In this document: one piece after another, positions 27,337 to 37,177 of the stretch | Layout: each line of letters opens with the position of its first letter | How positions within the stretch are numbered: position 1 is the stretch's first letter | Assembly (NCBI RefSeq): GCF_000255705.1 | Contig: NZ_JH636439.1 | Span: forward strand, 1,010,389 to 1,074,388 | Origin: Zavarzinella formosa DSM 19928 | GTDB lineage: Bacteria; Planctomycetota; Planctomycetia; Gemmatales; Gemmataceae | Reading direction: 5' to 3' | DNA length: 64,000 nucleotides | The notes under the pieces: model-generated | What the model saw: only the letters and a program-made list of their open reading frames with translations | Told to the model about the DNA's origin: nothing | The model's database searches: none | Program-made: the position numbers and the translations under genes

Positions 27337-27374
27337 GAAAAGGCCGGGGGTGTCGCCCACATCACCCACCGGCC
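27337..27374 (-). terminator. Rho-independent terminator
   Basis: On the minus strand GGCCGG-x-GGGTG pairs with CACCC-CCGGCC and is followed by TTTTCC. It lies about 95 bases beyond the stop of the small secreted gene at 27469 and is the likely end of that transcript. Confidence 0.6.
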
Positions 27375-27468
27375 GGGCGGCCAATCTCACGATCAACTCG
27401 CCCAATCCAGTATTAGGCATTCGTCAAGAGGGCGGGCAAGCAACCGAGTGGATTTCGGTTGCGAACCA

Positions 27469-27873
27469 TCACTTCGGTTCCCACATAAAGAAGTCGCGCG
27501 GGCTGCGAATATAAGGATTTTGCGGGAACACCAGCGTGCCGCCTTGGGCCGCTTCCATCGTCGGGCCATACGGACCCTGATTGCCGCCGTGACCCATGCC
27601 TTTATGATTTCCGGGGAAGGCGATTTTGTCGATGAATGCCTTGTGCGGTTCCAGCAACCGGCTGATGGCGGGACGCACACCATACACGGCACTATGAAGA
27701 TGACCGCCCGCTTGCGGGTAACCGTAGCCGGGGGCGGCGGCGTATTCGGGGCCTCCTTGGGCACAAGTTGAACACCCACCCGTCGGACCTGCTGCGACCA
27801 CTTGAGCCGAGGCGGAACCGGCTGACGCCGTCAGGGCGATCACGGCCGCCAAGGCGAACATGAGCTTCTTCAT
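27469..27873 (-). CDS. Small secreted protein, Gly/Tyr/Pro-rich
   Basis: A 134-residue protein with a clear Sec signal peptide (MKKLMFALAAVIALTASAGSASA, cleavage near residue 23). The mature part begins with a CSTC pair in a Gly-rich stretch, then Ala/Gly/Tyr/Pro-rich sequence and a C-terminal block ending in RDFFMWEPK. I do not recognise the family; similar small secreted proteins are common in planctomycetes. It is monocistronic with its own terminator. Confidence 0.75.
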   Translation of the reverse strand: MKKLMFALAAVIALTASAGSASAQVVAAGPTGGCSTCAQGGPEYAAAPGYGYPQAGGHLHSAVYGVRPAISRLLEPHKAFIDKIAFPGNHKGMGHGGNQGPYGPTMEAAQGGTLVFPQNPYIRSPRDFFMWEPK

Positions 27874-27994
27874 TCGGGAAAATTCCTTTCTTCCAACATG
27901 CGGACGGACACCGTGTCGGCATCCGTGTGTGTGGGTAGCATCGGAAGAAAAAACGACCGGTCTGCGGGGAATGAATGCTCAAAGACGAGGACAG

Positions 27995-28020
27995 GCCGGG
28001 ATCGGGATGTTAATCCCGGC
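27995..28020. repeat. 8-bp hairpin between two minus-strand genes
   Basis: GCCGGGAT (27995-28002) pairs with ATCCCGGC (28013-28020) around a 10-base loop. No T-run follows. It lies below the stop of the membrane gene at 28063 and could weakly terminate it. Confidence 0.35.
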
Positions 28021-28062
28021 AAGATGGGAGAGGAAGCGTCAATCGGCAGAAACGGCTTGCGA

Positions 28063-28779
28063 CTAACCGACCGAAATCATCAGGACGACCAGAAGAACCA
28101 TCCAGAACAGCATCAACAGCATGACCGTCACGGCGGCCGTGTACATCCAGCCGGCAATGGCCAGCCGGGGGGCGTTGATGCCGGTTAATGATTTCTCAAT
28201 CGCCGCCTCGATTTGAGGCCGGACGTTTGCCCAATCCCCGTTCCATTTCAACAAGACATGATTCATCACCCGGAAATTTTCGACCATCAACCCGGCCGGG
28301 GAACGACCGGTTTTCCCGTCGCTGATCGTCCACAACGGGCCGCCTTGTTGCCATTGCAAATGAAGTGCGGTGAGGGTCGCGGCCAGCAGAGTTTCCAATC
28401 GGGCCATGTCGATGTTGTAAATGGCCGTCACCGATCGTCGGGACCGGATCAGGCCGGGAATCACGCCGAGCATCAACAGAAAATACCCGGCCGACATGAG
28501 CGACCACGCACGGGCTTCCCGGGTTCCGAACGTTCGTAGTTCGGACCAGTTGCCGTAGGTGTGGGACCGCCATCGGGAGTCAATCACTGTGAGAAACAAC
28601 GGGCCAGAAAGCAGGATGAAACCGGACAGTCCCAACAGGGTGGCTGTGAAGTCCCAACTACCGGAAACCATCACCGGGTGCGGTTTGGAGTTGAGATTGG
28701 CGAGATAAAGGAGATAAATCGCCAGCGGCATGAGGCATACCAGGCAGCCCGAACCGATGAGGATCAGAGACGATTCCAA
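28063..28779 (-). CDS. Four-TM membrane protein of unknown function
   Basis: A 238-residue protein with four hydrophobic segments (about 5-27, 45-66, 92-112 and 208-236) and a middle soluble stretch of about 95 residues. The arrangement loosely recalls MotA/TolQ/ExbB proton-channel proteins, but I see no conserved signature, so the function is left open. The start is a TTG at 28779 with GGGATG upstream. It follows the lipoprotein gene at 28858 by 78 bases in the same direction, so the two may be cotranscribed. Confidence 0.68.
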   Translation of the reverse strand: MESSLILIGSGCLVCLMPLAIYLLYLANLNSKPHPVMVSGSWDFTATLLGLSGFILLSGPLFLTVIDSRWRSHTYGNWSELRTFGTREARAWSLMSAGYFLLMLGVIPGLIRSRRSVTAIYNIDMARLETLLAATLTALHLQWQQGGPLWTISDGKTGRSPAGLMVENFRVMNHVLLKWNGDWANVRPQIEAAIEKSLTGINAPRLAIAGWMYTAAVTVMLLMLFWMVLLVVLMISVG

Positions 28780-28857
28780 ACGAACATCCCGCCGTTTCCA
28801 AGGGTGAAAAGGATCATCTTCGCCGGGACCGGGTCGTTGGGCAATGGTCCCGGAAAA

Positions 28858-29634
28858 CTACCGGGTATTCCGCACCAGCGCCGAAGGCCGGTGATCGGCC
28901 GAATTCAGGGCGTTCCGCATTTCCCGGTCTTCCCCCGCCGGAAGCGGGGCAAACACGGCGTTGGCGGCGGCGGCTCGCAATGCTTTTTCCGCCGGGCGGG
29001 GTTGGTCGAGCCGACTCCAGACGAGATGAAGATACCATGCGGAGCGGGCATCATCTTCCTTCAGTGTCCTGGCTTCCTTGAGTTCATTGGCGGCCCGGCA
29101 CCAAAGTTGTTCGGCCTCCGGGCTGAGTTCATTCGGGTCTTCGGCTTTTGACTGAACTTCCCCGGCAATCAGGTGCAAACCAATCCCGCGGTGTAGTTTC
29201 TCCGCAAAGGCATCTTCCCTGACTTGGGCAATCTCCATTAACCGGGTATGGCAATGAATCCGCTGGCCGAGCAATGGAAGGCCGGAAGCGGCCGCCGTTT
29301 CGTCAAATCGCGCGAAATGAAACTGAGCTTCCGCATGGCGATCAAGTTTGAATAGCAATTCGGCCAGTTGATTCCGGAACACCAATTGGTCCGGATGATT
29401 TCGCAGATGTCTCTTTAGATGAGTGGCCGCTTCCGCATCGCGTCCGGCGACCATCGCATCGGCCGCCAGACCGAGAGAATCTTCCTCTTCCACCGGGGAA
29501 TCAACCGCCCGGCTGACGGGCAACGCCGCCACTTCATTTGGCTTGCTTTTGAGATGTTCGGGGGAGATGACATGGCAGCCCGCCACGCTTGCACCGCCGA
29601 CCAACAGACAGCCCCAAGACCAGTATCGGGTCAC
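28858..29634 (-). CDS. TPR-like lipoprotein
   Basis: A 258-residue protein starting at a GTG with GGGGGAG upstream. The N-terminus ends in the lipobox SVAGC (Cys20), so it is probably lipid-anchored. Residues 50-240 are alpha-helical and fit tetratricopeptide-like repeats (for example RNQLAELLFKLDRHAEAQFH). A scaffold or assembly role is typical of such proteins. No partner is evident beyond the membrane gene that follows. Confidence 0.72.
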   Translation of the reverse strand: MTRYWSWGCLLVGGASVAGCHVISPEHLKSKPNEVAALPVSRAVDSPVEEEDSLGLAADAMVAGRDAEAATHLKRHLRNHPDQLVFRNQLAELLFKLDRHAEAQFHFARFDETAAASGLPLLGQRIHCHTRLMEIAQVREDAFAEKLHRGIGLHLIAGEVQSKAEDPNELSPEAEQLWCRAANELKEARTLKEDDARSAWYLHLVWSRLDQPRPAEKALRAAAANAVFAPLPAGEDREMRNALNSADHRPSALVRNTR

Positions 29635-29887
29635 GGCAACTCCCCCGCGAAAGACCGGTCCGGGATGGATCGGGCGACGAGGGGAAATATCGAATATCGG
29701 GAAAGCCGGGATTCAGCGAAAGATGGCGATGTTTCCGCAAGTGATGGCTACTGGGTCCGCTCATGCGCATCGGGAAAACCGGGGGATCTGGATAATTTTC
29801 AAGTGAAAATTGGCGAGTCAAATAACTAAACAGTGGCCGTTTCAGGGATTCTTTGATCCAAAAGCAAAATTTAATCAGATCACGGAC

Positions 29888-31012
29888 TTACGAACCCGCA
29901 ACGTTCAAGCGGACCGTCACCGGGAAGTGATCGCTGTAGCCTCGCGGGCCGGTGGCCTTGGGTTCGCCGAATCGGAATGGTGTTCCCGCGCGGCCAGTGC
30001 GGAATTCTTTGGGAGCGAAGATGGTGGCCGAGGTCGGGTCGGCAGACCATCCTTTGTCATCCAACAAGCCCCTTGTCACACACAGATGATCAAAGATAGA
30101 CCAGTGACTTTTGCCGTAGATACTCCCTTTGGGATCGCCGGACCAATTCGCCAAGAGGGCCAGCATCTTGGGCGGGTCGGCCGATCCCTTCACGGCTTCT
30201 GCGTCTGCTGAGGCATTCAGCCCCTCTTGCATTGACTTGTCTTGAAACTCATCGTTGAAGTCCCCGCAGAGGATCACATCCGCGTCTGGGTTTTCCATCA
30301 GGATGGCTTTGACTCGCCCATAACAATCATGGGCGTAGCTTATTCGACGGTCGCCGTCGCCATCCTTGTCCGTCACCCGGCTTGTCCAGTGAGCCGCGAT
30401 CACCGTCAAGTCATACCCGTTTACTTCGATGTGACCTTCGACGATTCGGCCGTTCCCGTGTTTGCCCAGTTTTTTGGTCCGGTCGGCGATGACCGGCAAT
30501 CGGGTGAGGATACCGGGGGCGAAGTGTCGGCCGGTGTTATCCCCGGTGAACAAGATGTTCTGATATTTCTTGTCACCCAGACCGGCCGCATCGAGTTTGG
30601 TGTTCAGTGCGTCTCGCAGGGCCTCGAAGCACCGCTTGCTTTCGACTTCCATCAGGGCGATGATCTCCGGTCCGGCTCCGTCGTTCATCATTAACAAACC
30701 GGTCGCGAGATGATCGACTTTGAGTTGGAACATGTCGGGATTTTGCCCGTACCAGTCTTCCATCTCGTCGCGGATGTTTGAGTTGTCCGTGTCGTCAAAG
30801 AAGTTCTCGGCATTCCAAGAGCAAAACAGAATGCTTCCGGGCGGTCCCTTGGTGCCCGGACCGGAATGAGGCTTGAATTGCCCGCCGAATCGGACGACCA
30901 GATAGCCAATTCCGACAATCACAATCAGGGCGATGACCACACCCTTGGGCAACTTGGAAAGGAGTTGCAAGACTGCTTGGATGTCTTTGGGATTGATTCG
31001 GTTGTCGGCCAT
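29888..31012 (-). CDS. Membrane-anchored endonuclease/exonuclease/phosphatase family protein
   Basis: A 374-residue protein from the ATG at 31012. One membrane helix lies near residues 25-41. The catalytic domain has the family motifs: NAENFFD (Asn and metal site), VESK (metal-binding Glu), CGDFND (catalytic Asp/Asn) and SDHFPV (catalytic Asp-His). Members cleave phosphodiesters in nucleic acids, inositol phosphates or sphingolipids; the substrate here is unknown. With its N-terminus anchored, the catalytic domain probably faces the periplasm. The upstream exported isomerase gene is in the same direction, 72 bases away. Confidence 0.85.
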   Translation of the reverse strand: MADNRINPKDIQAVLQLLSKLPKGVVIALIVIVGIGYLVVRFGGQFKPHSGPGTKGPPGSILFCSWNAENFFDDTDNSNIRDEMEDWYGQNPDMFQLKVDHLATGLLMMNDGAGPEIIALMEVESKRCFEALRDALNTKLDAAGLGDKKYQNILFTGDNTGRHFAPGILTRLPVIADRTKKLGKHGNGRIVEGHIEVNGYDLTVIAAHWTSRVTDKDGDGDRRISYAHDCYGRVKAILMENPDADVILCGDFNDEFQDKSMQEGLNASADAEAVKGSADPPKMLALLANWSGDPKGSIYGKSHWSIFDHLCVTRGLLDDKGWSADPTSATIFAPKEFRTGRAGTPFRFGEPKATGPRGYSDHFPVTVRLNVAGS

Positions 31013-31084
31013 GTTGTTGATCTGCTTGATGTGAGGGAGAAATGGCAATCCGGTTTTCGCCGGATTGCTTTGGGTCAAACAGAC

Positions 31085-32002
31085 TTACCCCTTGGCCAGT
31101 TCTTCACGAATGGTTTCGAGAAGCTTTTTGGTCGCCACAATTCCTTCGCTTTCGCCGATCTTGCCCCCTTCGTACTCGATGCCGACATAACCGGAATACC
31201 CGGCGGCGAGGACGATCTTCATCATCTTGCGGTAATCGGTGTGGATTTCGTTGCCCTTGTCGTCAAAGTCGTGGGTCTTGGCGCTGACTCCCTTGGCGAA
31301 TGGCATCAACTCTTGAACGCCCTTGTAGCGGTCATATTGCTTGCCATTCCCGAGGTTGAAGTTGCCGAAATCCGGTAGCGTGCCGCATCGTGGGTGGGCG
31401 GCTTTCTTGATCGTCGCCGCCAGCCATTCGCCGTTGGACGACAGGCCGCCGTGATTCTCAACGATCACGTTGATCTCGTGCTTGTCGCCCAGTTCGCACA
31501 ATTTGTGCAACCCGTCGGCCGCCCGTTCCATTTGCTCTTCGTAAGTTCCGCTGCTTTGGGCGTTAACGCGGATGGAGTGACAACCGAGGGTCTTGGCCCA
31601 TTCGATCCAGCGAATGTGATTCTCGACGGCCGTTGTTCGCTTCTTTTCGTCCGCATCCCCCAAGGCGCCTTCGCCATCGCACATGATGAGCACGCTCCGG
31701 ACGCCGAGATCATCGCAACGCTTCTTCAGTTCCTTGACGTAACCGTCGTCCTTCTTTTTGTCCTTGTAGAACTGATTCACATATTCCACGGCCAAAATGC
31801 CGTAATCATTCTTGGCGATTTTTGCAAAGTCAACGGGATCGAGTTTCTTGGCGAAAAATGCCTTATGCAACGACCACTGGGCCAACGAAATGTCAAAGAG
31901 AGGTTTCTTCGTCTCTTTGGCAAAGGCGGCCCACGGCAGGGCGGCGCTTGCGCCCAGAATGGCCGAAGTCTTCAGAAAATCACGACGTTCAAAATGGAAC
32001 AT
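31085..32002 (-). CDS. Tat-exported sugar phosphate isomerase/epimerase-like TIM-barrel protein
   Basis: A 305-residue protein from the ATG at 32002, with AAGGA upstream. [20 protein letters not shown] is a twin-arginine signal. The rest is an AP-endonuclease-2 (xylose-isomerase-like) TIM barrel. NVIVENHGG supplies a metal-site Glu, PDFGNF an Asp, KTHDFD a His and YVGIEYEG a final Glu, a complete set for a divalent metal. The enzyme may epimerise or isomerise a sugar or keto acid outside the cytoplasm. It follows the SolA-like oxidase by 40 bases. Confidence 0.87.
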   Translation of the reverse strand: MFHFERRDFLKTSAILGASAALPWAAFAKETKKPLFDISLAQWSLHKAFFAKKLDPVDFAKIAKNDYGILAVEYVNQFYKDKKKDDGYVKELKKRCDDLGVRSVLIMCDGEGALGDADEKKRTTAVENHIRWIEWAKTLGCHSIRVNAQSSGTYEEQMERAADGLHKLCELGDKHEINVIVENHGGLSSNGEWLAATIKKAAHPRCGTLPDFGNFNLGNGKQYDRYKGVQELMPFAKGVSAKTHDFDDKGNEIHTDYRKMMKIVLAAGYSGYVGIEYEGGKIGESEGIVATKKLLETIREELAKG

Positions 32003-32042
32003 GCTGAAATCCTTGAGATGAGAGGGGGAGACTGAAATTACT

Positions 32043-33203
32043 CTATTCAACCGCTTCGTCGGCGGGAGGATTTCCAAGCAATCGGCCGATGTTAAACATG
32101 CCAACAGGCAGATCGGTTCCACCCTTTTCGGCGAAGTCGGCCATGATCTCGCCGATCACCGACGCGAACTTGAAGCCGTGTCCGCTGAAGCCTCCGGCGA
32201 TGAACACATTCGCATGTTCCGGATGGGCATCCATCACAAAGTGGCGATCCGGCGTCAGAGTGTAAATGCATGTTTGGGCATCACTGACATCGCCATTGAC
32301 ACCCGGCAAGTATTTGCCAAGAAAATCACGCAAAGGCGCTTCGTCCTGCTCCCCGACGTTGCCATCAACTTCGTTTGGACCGCCCAGTTCTTCGGCCCCG
32401 TAATGCCGGGCGACTTTCACGCCTCGCTGGTCCAGCATGGGCAACCCGTAGAAATATCCTTCCGGAGTTTCGCTGATAAAGATGGGGAAACGATCCCGCC
32501 GGAAGGCCGCCGCTCCGATCGGGTTGATCCACCACATGATTTGCCGCATCACCGTGAACGGATAGCCGAACTCCCGAAGTAATTCAGGAAGCCACGGCCC
32601 GGCGGTGATGATCAGTTTGGCGGCCGAGTATGTTCCCTGAACCGTCGTTACTTCCACCGTATCCCGATTGGCTGACCAATTCAGGACAGGTTCTTCAGCA
32701 TGGATGCTTGCACCAAGTTCAATGGCCGCATCCAGATGAGCTTGGACGCAATCCTCGACATAGAGGAATCCCGCGCCATGCTCCAACAGACCGACGAAAT
32801 TCCCCGGCATGGTGAACTGAGGATAGGTCGTCTTCAGAGCGGCCGAGTCGAGATAATCGACATTGAGCCGATGTTGCGATGCGGAAGCCATCACACCCCG
32901 GACCAATTCGCTTTGCAGCGTGCCGAGACTGAGACACCCGCATGAGGTGAGCAAATGTCGGCCGGTTCGCTGCTCCAGATCGTGCCAGCGTTCATAGGCC
33001 CGGTGAAGCAGGGGGACGTAATCGGGGTGTTCGTAATAGGCTTTGCGGATGATCCGTGTGTGCCCGTGTGAACTTCCGAAAAGATGGCCCAGTTGGTATT
33101 GTTCAAGGGCCAGCACGGAATGGCCGCGACGCGACAGTTCAAAGGCTGTCGCCGATCCCATGCCCCCGGCCCCGATCACGATGATGTCGAAGGTGTTTTT
33201 CAT
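32043..33203 (-). CDS. SolA/monomeric sarcosine oxidase-like flavoprotein
   Basis: A 386-residue FAD oxidase. [12 protein letters not shown] (9-20) is the dinucleotide-binding motif. Cys312 in TCIYTLTPD matches the cysteine that carries covalent FAD in monomeric sarcosine oxidase and N-methyltryptophan oxidase. GGFSGHGFK near the C-terminus is also a family mark. It probably oxidises a secondary N-methyl amine and releases hydrogen peroxide; which amine is unknown. The ATG at 33203 puts the FAD motif at the usual place; a longer upstream frame is rejected. It is first in a row with the exported isomerase. Confidence 0.87.
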   Translation of the reverse strand: MKNTFDIIVIGAGGMGSATAFELSRRGHSVLALEQYQLGHLFGSSHGHTRIIRKAYYEHPDYVPLLHRAYERWHDLEQRTGRHLLTSCGCLSLGTLQSELVRGVMASASQHRLNVDYLDSAALKTTYPQFTMPGNFVGLLEHGAGFLYVEDCVQAHLDAAIELGASIHAEEPVLNWSANRDTVEVTTVQGTYSAAKLIITAGPWLPELLREFGYPFTVMRQIMWWINPIGAAAFRRDRFPIFISETPEGYFYGLPMLDQRGVKVARHYGAEELGGPNEVDGNVGEQDEAPLRDFLGKYLPGVNGDVSDAQTCIYTLTPDRHFVMDAHPEHANVFIAGGFSGHGFKFASVIGEIMADFAEKGGTDLPVGMFNIGRLLGNPPADEAVE

Positions 33204-33561
33204 CCGGAAATTGTAAGAAATCGCAAGCGGGCAATAATTTTCCAAATCTCGGCTTGCATTTCGTGCTAAGATGAATTCAAATACTCTAAGACGATTTACG
33301 GATGGGATTGCCTTCCCGCTCCCCGTCATACTCTCCTTGCCATCTGAGTTCGGTCCGACTCGCTGGTGCGGAGTAATCACCCTTAACCTCTGTTTGATAC
33401 TTTTTTCACTCGCCACGCAAGTAGATGCGTGACCGACTTATGACGAACTGATTTGCTTACCCTGTTCAATTGTTTCGACCGTCCGGCCCGTCCGGCGGTC
33501 TCCCCGGCCACCCTCATTTCTGTGGGCTCGGGAACGTCCATGTTGTGATCGGAAGAAGAAA
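33204..33561. other. Divergent intergenic region between the solA-like gene and rho
   Basis: About 358 bases without a convincing gene. It must hold promoters for both directions and a leader for rho. The end nearest rho has a tandem GTCCGGCC repeat around 33481-33490. Long leaders upstream of rho often serve autoregulation in other bacteria; no specific element could be seen here. Confidence 0.45.
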
Positions 33562-34683
33562 ATGACCGTTGAAGAAAATCTGACTACCCAAGGCGTCCTC
33601 GAAGTTCATCCCAAGGGATTTGGCTTCCTGAGAAACCCGGCCCGACATTACGCGGCCCAAACCAGCGATGCCTATGTTCCCGCCCCGCTCATTCAGCGGC
33701 ATTCGCTTCGCGAGGGAATGATGCTTCGCGGTCCTGTGGAACCGCCCAAGAAAGGCTCGACCGGTCCGCGGCTCACGGGTGTTGAACTCATCGAGGGGGA
33801 AAGCCCCAAAAGCGTGAAGTACCGCGATTGGAACGAACTTACCCCCATCGACCCTCGCGAACAAGTTCGCTTGGAAATTCCCGGTGGCCCCCTCACTACC
33901 CGCGTGATGGATCTGTTTATGCCCATCGGCAAGGGCCAACGCGGCCTAATCGTCGCCCCGCCGCGAACCGGCAAGACGGTGATGCTCGGCCACATCGCGG
34001 ATTCCGTCAGCAAGAACCATCCCGAAATGAAACTGATGGTCCTTCTCGTGGACGAACGTCCCGAGGAAGTGACCGAAATGCGCCGGACCATCAAGGGGGA
34101 TGTGATCGCCTCCACCAGCGACAACGACGCTGGTAATCACGTGCGAATCGCCGAACTGGTGATGGAACGGGCCAAAAGATTGGCCGAACAAGGGCAGCAA
34201 GTTTTTGTGCTTCTTGACAGTCTGACCCGCTTGGCCCGCGCCTATAATAAGACGGCTGGAAACAGCGGTCGCACAATGACCGGCGGGATGGACAGCCGAG
34301 CGTTGGATACCCCCAAACGTCTCTTCGGCATGGCCCGTTCATTTGAAGAAGGTGGCTCTCTTACGGTGATGGGAACTTGCCTCGTCGAAACAGGTAGCCG
34401 CATGGACGACCTGATTTTCGAGGAGTTCAAGGGCACCGGCAACATGGAGTGCATCCTGAACCGTGAACTGGCTGACCGCCGGATATTTCCGGCCATTAAT
34501 CTCGGGGAAAGCGGCACCCGCAAAGAGGAGCTGATCCTCCAACCTGAAGTTCTGGCACGTGTGACATTGCTTCGCCGACATTTGATGGGGATGAAGCCCG
34601 TTCAAGCAATGGAATCGTTGCTAAAGCAACTGGAAAAATCGGGCTCAAACCAAGCCTTCCTTGACCGTATGGTGGTGAAATGA
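33562..34683 (+). CDS. rho: Transcription termination factor Rho, short form
   Basis: A 373-residue hexameric RNA helicase that ends transcription. The RNA-binding cold-shock-like domain (HPKGFGFLR, 16-24) leads into the ATPase with Walker A at 131-140 (APPRTGKTVM), Walker B FVLLDSLTRLARAYN and the R-loop GTCLVETGSRMDD. The helical Rho N-domain found in E. coli-like proteins is largely absent; typical length is about 420, so this form begins close to the RNA-binding domain. The start at 33562 has AGAAGAA upstream. The stop overlaps the next start by four bases. Confidence 0.96.
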   Translation: MTVEENLTTQGVLEVHPKGFGFLRNPARHYAAQTSDAYVPAPLIQRHSLREGMMLRGPVEPPKKGSTGPRLTGVELIEGESPKSVKYRDWNELTPIDPREQVRLEIPGGPLTTRVMDLFMPIGKGQRGLIVAPPRTGKTVMLGHIADSVSKNHPEMKLMVLLVDERPEEVTEMRRTIKGDVIASTSDNDAGNHVRIAELVMERAKRLAEQGQQVFVLLDSLTRLARAYNKTAGNSGRTMTGGMDSRALDTPKRLFGMARSFEEGGSLTVMGTCLVETGSRMDDLIFEEFKGTGNMECILNRELADRRIFPAINLGESGTRKEELILQPEVLARVTLLRRHLMGMKPVQAMESLLKQLEKSGSNQAFLDRMVVK

Positions 34684-34895
34684 TTCACGCACTTGCTCCC
34701 GGCAAATACCGGCATTTCAAGGGCCGCGATTACGAAGTCCTCGGCACGGCCCGTCATAGCGAAACTTACGAAGCGATGGTGGTTTACCGCCCGCTCTACG
34801 AAGAGAGTGGGTGGTGGGTGAGGCCGCTGTCAATGTTTGAAGAAACGGTCGAAGTAGACGGGAAGACAGTTCCCCGGTTTTTCAAATTAGATTGA
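34680..34895 (+). CDS. DUF1653 family protein
   Basis: A 71-residue protein with the family's PGKYRHFKGRDYEVLG start and FEETVEVDGK end. The fold is a small beta-barrel and the function is unknown. Its ATG overlaps the rho stop (ATGA), an unusual partner for the family and possibly a fortuitous coupling. It converges with the RNase R gene about 40 bases downstream. Confidence 0.88.
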   Translation: MIHALAPGKYRHFKGRDYEVLGTARHSETYEAMVVYRPLYEESGWWVRPLSMFEETVEVDGKTVPRFFKLD

Positions 34896-34936
34896 GCCGA
34901 ACAAAACCGATCTGTTTCGTAAATCTTTTCTCCCTG

Positions 34937-37069
34937 TCAGCCCTTTTTCTTCTTTTTCCGCACCACCGTGAAATCCAGTTGTCGGCGGGGAATGTCCACC
35001 TTGGCCACCTCCACGGTCAATCGGTCTCCAAGACGGAAAAGGATGCCGGTCTTTCGACCTTCCAAGGTCAGGGCGTCCGGGTCGAACTCAAAATAATCCA
35101 TCGACAACGAAGCGATCCGCACCAACCCCTCGGCCGGGAATTCCACTCCTGTGGCGAAGAAACCATATTCGGCCACGCCAGTGATCGTGGCTTCCATTTG
35201 GGTGCCGATGCGATCTTCCATGTAAGCCAGCAACCTCAACCGCACGGCCTCTCGCTCGGCGTTCTCGGCCCGACGTTCCGTTTTAGAGCAATGATGACCG
35301 AGGTTTTTCAATTCCTCCATGTTGGGTTTGGTTTTCCGCTTCGCAAGCCACTGACCCAACAGACGGTGAACGCTCAGGTCCGGATATCGCCGGATTGGTG
35401 AGGTGAAATGGCAGTAATGGGTGCTGGCCAATGCGAAGTGTTCAACCTCCGCCGGTGTGTAGGAAGCCTGTTTTAACGAGCGTAACAGACCGTAATGGAT
35501 GGCTTGTCGGTCGGGCTTGTCGGCGGTTTCAAGCAGAAGTTTTTGCAGGTCGAACCGGCTCGGGCGTTTTGAGATTTTGTGGCCCATCGAGCGGGCGAAC
35601 TCGGCAAAAGCCGCCAGTTTTTTCTCCTCCGGCGCCGGATGGCCGCGACGGAGAATCAGCAAACCTTGTCCGTGAAAGAACTCGGCCACTGCCTCGTTGG
35701 CGGCGAGCATGAAGGCCTCGATGAGTTGATGGCTGTCATCATTGACGGCGAAGTGGGCGCCGTTCAAGTGGCCGTCGGCATCGTATTCCAGCACCGTTTC
35801 GGGCATGGAAAGTTCCAGTGAACCTTTTTCCGAACGACGCTTCCGCAGAATGTGTGACAACTCCCGCATCCGTAAAAGCATGGCCACAATTTCCGGGGCC
35901 ACGCCGCGAGCAACTTCCCCGGCTGGTTCTTGAAGAATGGATTGCGCCTGTTCATAAGTGAACCGTTTGCGGTTGCGGATCACTCCTTCATGAAAACGTT
36001 GCGACACCCGGACGCCGTCATTGGTGAACTCCATCACCGCCGTTTTCACATATCGTGTTTTGCCTTCCTGCAAACTGGCCAGCCCATTGGAGATGATCTC
36101 CGGGAACATCGGAATCACCCGCTTTGGCAGGTAAACGCTTGTTCCCCGCAATCGGGCTTCCACATCAAGCGGACCGCCAGGCGGGACGAACGCCGCCACA
36201 TCCGCGATGTGAACGGTCAATATCCAAAACCCGGTTGATTCATCCCGCGTGAGCGAGACGGCATCGTCGAAATCTTTGGCGTCCACGGGATCGATCGAGA
36301 TGACGAGTTCACCGGTGAAATCGGTTCGCCCGGCGTGGTCGTCCTCGTTAAATTTGACAGCCTGTTCGCGGGCTTCCGCTAGGACTTCTTCCGGAAATTG
36401 GTCCGGGATGCCCAACGCCCGCACGATGGATGTGGTGTCCACCCGCGGATCGCCGGACTTGCCCAGCACCTCGGTGATGACTCCCTCGCCCCGAGTGTCC
36501 GGGGTGGGAAAACGAATCATTTCCAGCACGACTTTGTCGTTGGGTTTGACTCCCTTTGTCGCCGCATCACGAACGGCGACACTTCGACGGAATAACTGCC
36601 CGTCGATTCGCACAAGCGTGTCGCCATCCCGCACGGAGTATGTTCCGACGAATTGCTTGGTGGCACGCCGAACGATGGATTTGATCTCGGCCGTTTGCTC
36701 GTCATGCCGCCCGGATCTTCGGCGAATCGTGATCTCAACCTCATCCCCGTTGGCGGCGTCCCCGGCTTGTTCCTCCGGGACGAAGAACTCTTCGTAGCGT
36801 TCTCCTTCGCCTTTTTCGACCCGGACAATTCCGTCTCCGCGTTGCAATCGCTTAAAGGTGCCCGTGATGGTTTTTTGCGGTGTTCCCGGCCGGATCGTCT
36901 GGTTTTTGCCGAGTTGAACTTTCCCTTCTTTCAACAAAGCCTGAAGGGCTTTCTTAAATTCACGAGGTTGCACCTCCATGTCAAGTTCACGGGCGAGGGT
37001 GCGAGCCGTCAGGGGGACATACCCCTTCGCGGTGACGGCTTCCAGAATCTTGGGGGTGAGGTCTTGCAT
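34937..37069 (-). CDS. rnr: Ribonuclease R (RNB-family 3'-5' exoribonuclease)
   Basis: A 710-residue hydrolytic exonuclease that degrades structured RNA. An N-terminal winged-helix-like domain and cold-shock domains (about 60-220) precede the RNB domain with DPVDAKDFDDA (metal-binding aspartates, about 257-267), and an S1 domain lies near the C-terminus (TITGVAEYGFFATGVEF). The tail is a Lys-rich KKKKKG. The ATG at 37069 is the sensible start; a longer frame from 37174 would translate the upstream hairpin. It follows the YhaM-type gene in the same direction, so two 3'-5' exoribonucleases are neighbours. Confidence 0.94.
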   Translation of the reverse strand: MQDLTPKILEAVTAKGYVPLTARTLARELDMEVQPREFKKALQALLKEGKVQLGKNQTIRPGTPQKTITGTFKRLQRGDGIVRVEKGEGERYEEFFVPEEQAGDAANGDEVEITIRRRSGRHDEQTAEIKSIVRRATKQFVGTYSVRDGDTLVRIDGQLFRRSVAVRDAATKGVKPNDKVVLEMIRFPTPDTRGEGVITEVLGKSGDPRVDTTSIVRALGIPDQFPEEVLAEAREQAVKFNEDDHAGRTDFTGELVISIDPVDAKDFDDAVSLTRDESTGFWILTVHIADVAAFVPPGGPLDVEARLRGTSVYLPKRVIPMFPEIISNGLASLQEGKTRYVKTAVMEFTNDGVRVSQRFHEGVIRNRKRFTYEQAQSILQEPAGEVARGVAPEIVAMLLRMRELSHILRKRRSEKGSLELSMPETVLEYDADGHLNGAHFAVNDDSHQLIEAFMLAANEAVAEFFHGQGLLILRRGHPAPEEKKLAAFAEFARSMGHKISKRPSRFDLQKLLLETADKPDRQAIHYGLLRSLKQASYTPAEVEHFALASTHYCHFTSPIRRYPDLSVHRLLGQWLAKRKTKPNMEELKNLGHHCSKTERRAENAEREAVRLRLLAYMEDRIGTQMEATITGVAEYGFFATGVEFPAEGLVRIASLSMDYFEFDPDALTLEGRKTGILFRLGDRLTVEVAKVDIPRRQLDFTVVRKKKKKG

Positions 37070-37105
37070 GGTTTTCTTTGATTTGTTGGCCGCAGGCGGC
37101 TTGGC

Positions 37106-37168
37106 AGCGGGTGGAGAGACTAACCAAAACGAAATGTAACCCGTTTTGATTTTGTCTCTCCACCCACT
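37106..37168. repeat. Strong imperfect hairpin between the yhaM-type and rnr genes
   Basis: The outer stem AGCGGGTGGAGAGAC pairs with GTCTCTCCACCCACT apart from one mismatch, and an inner CAAAACG pairs with CGTTTTG around an AT-rich loop, with small internal loops. It lies between the YhaM stop (37178) and the RNase R start (37069), within the 5' leader of RNase R if the genes share a transcript. No T-run follows on the minus strand, so it is not a clear terminator. Confidence 0.65.
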
Positions 37169-37177
37169 GCTCATTGC

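Noticed and set aside
37070-37174. ATG start for RNase R at 37174
   Set aside because: It would place a strong intergenic hairpin inside the coding sequence and the product's first residues are not family-like.
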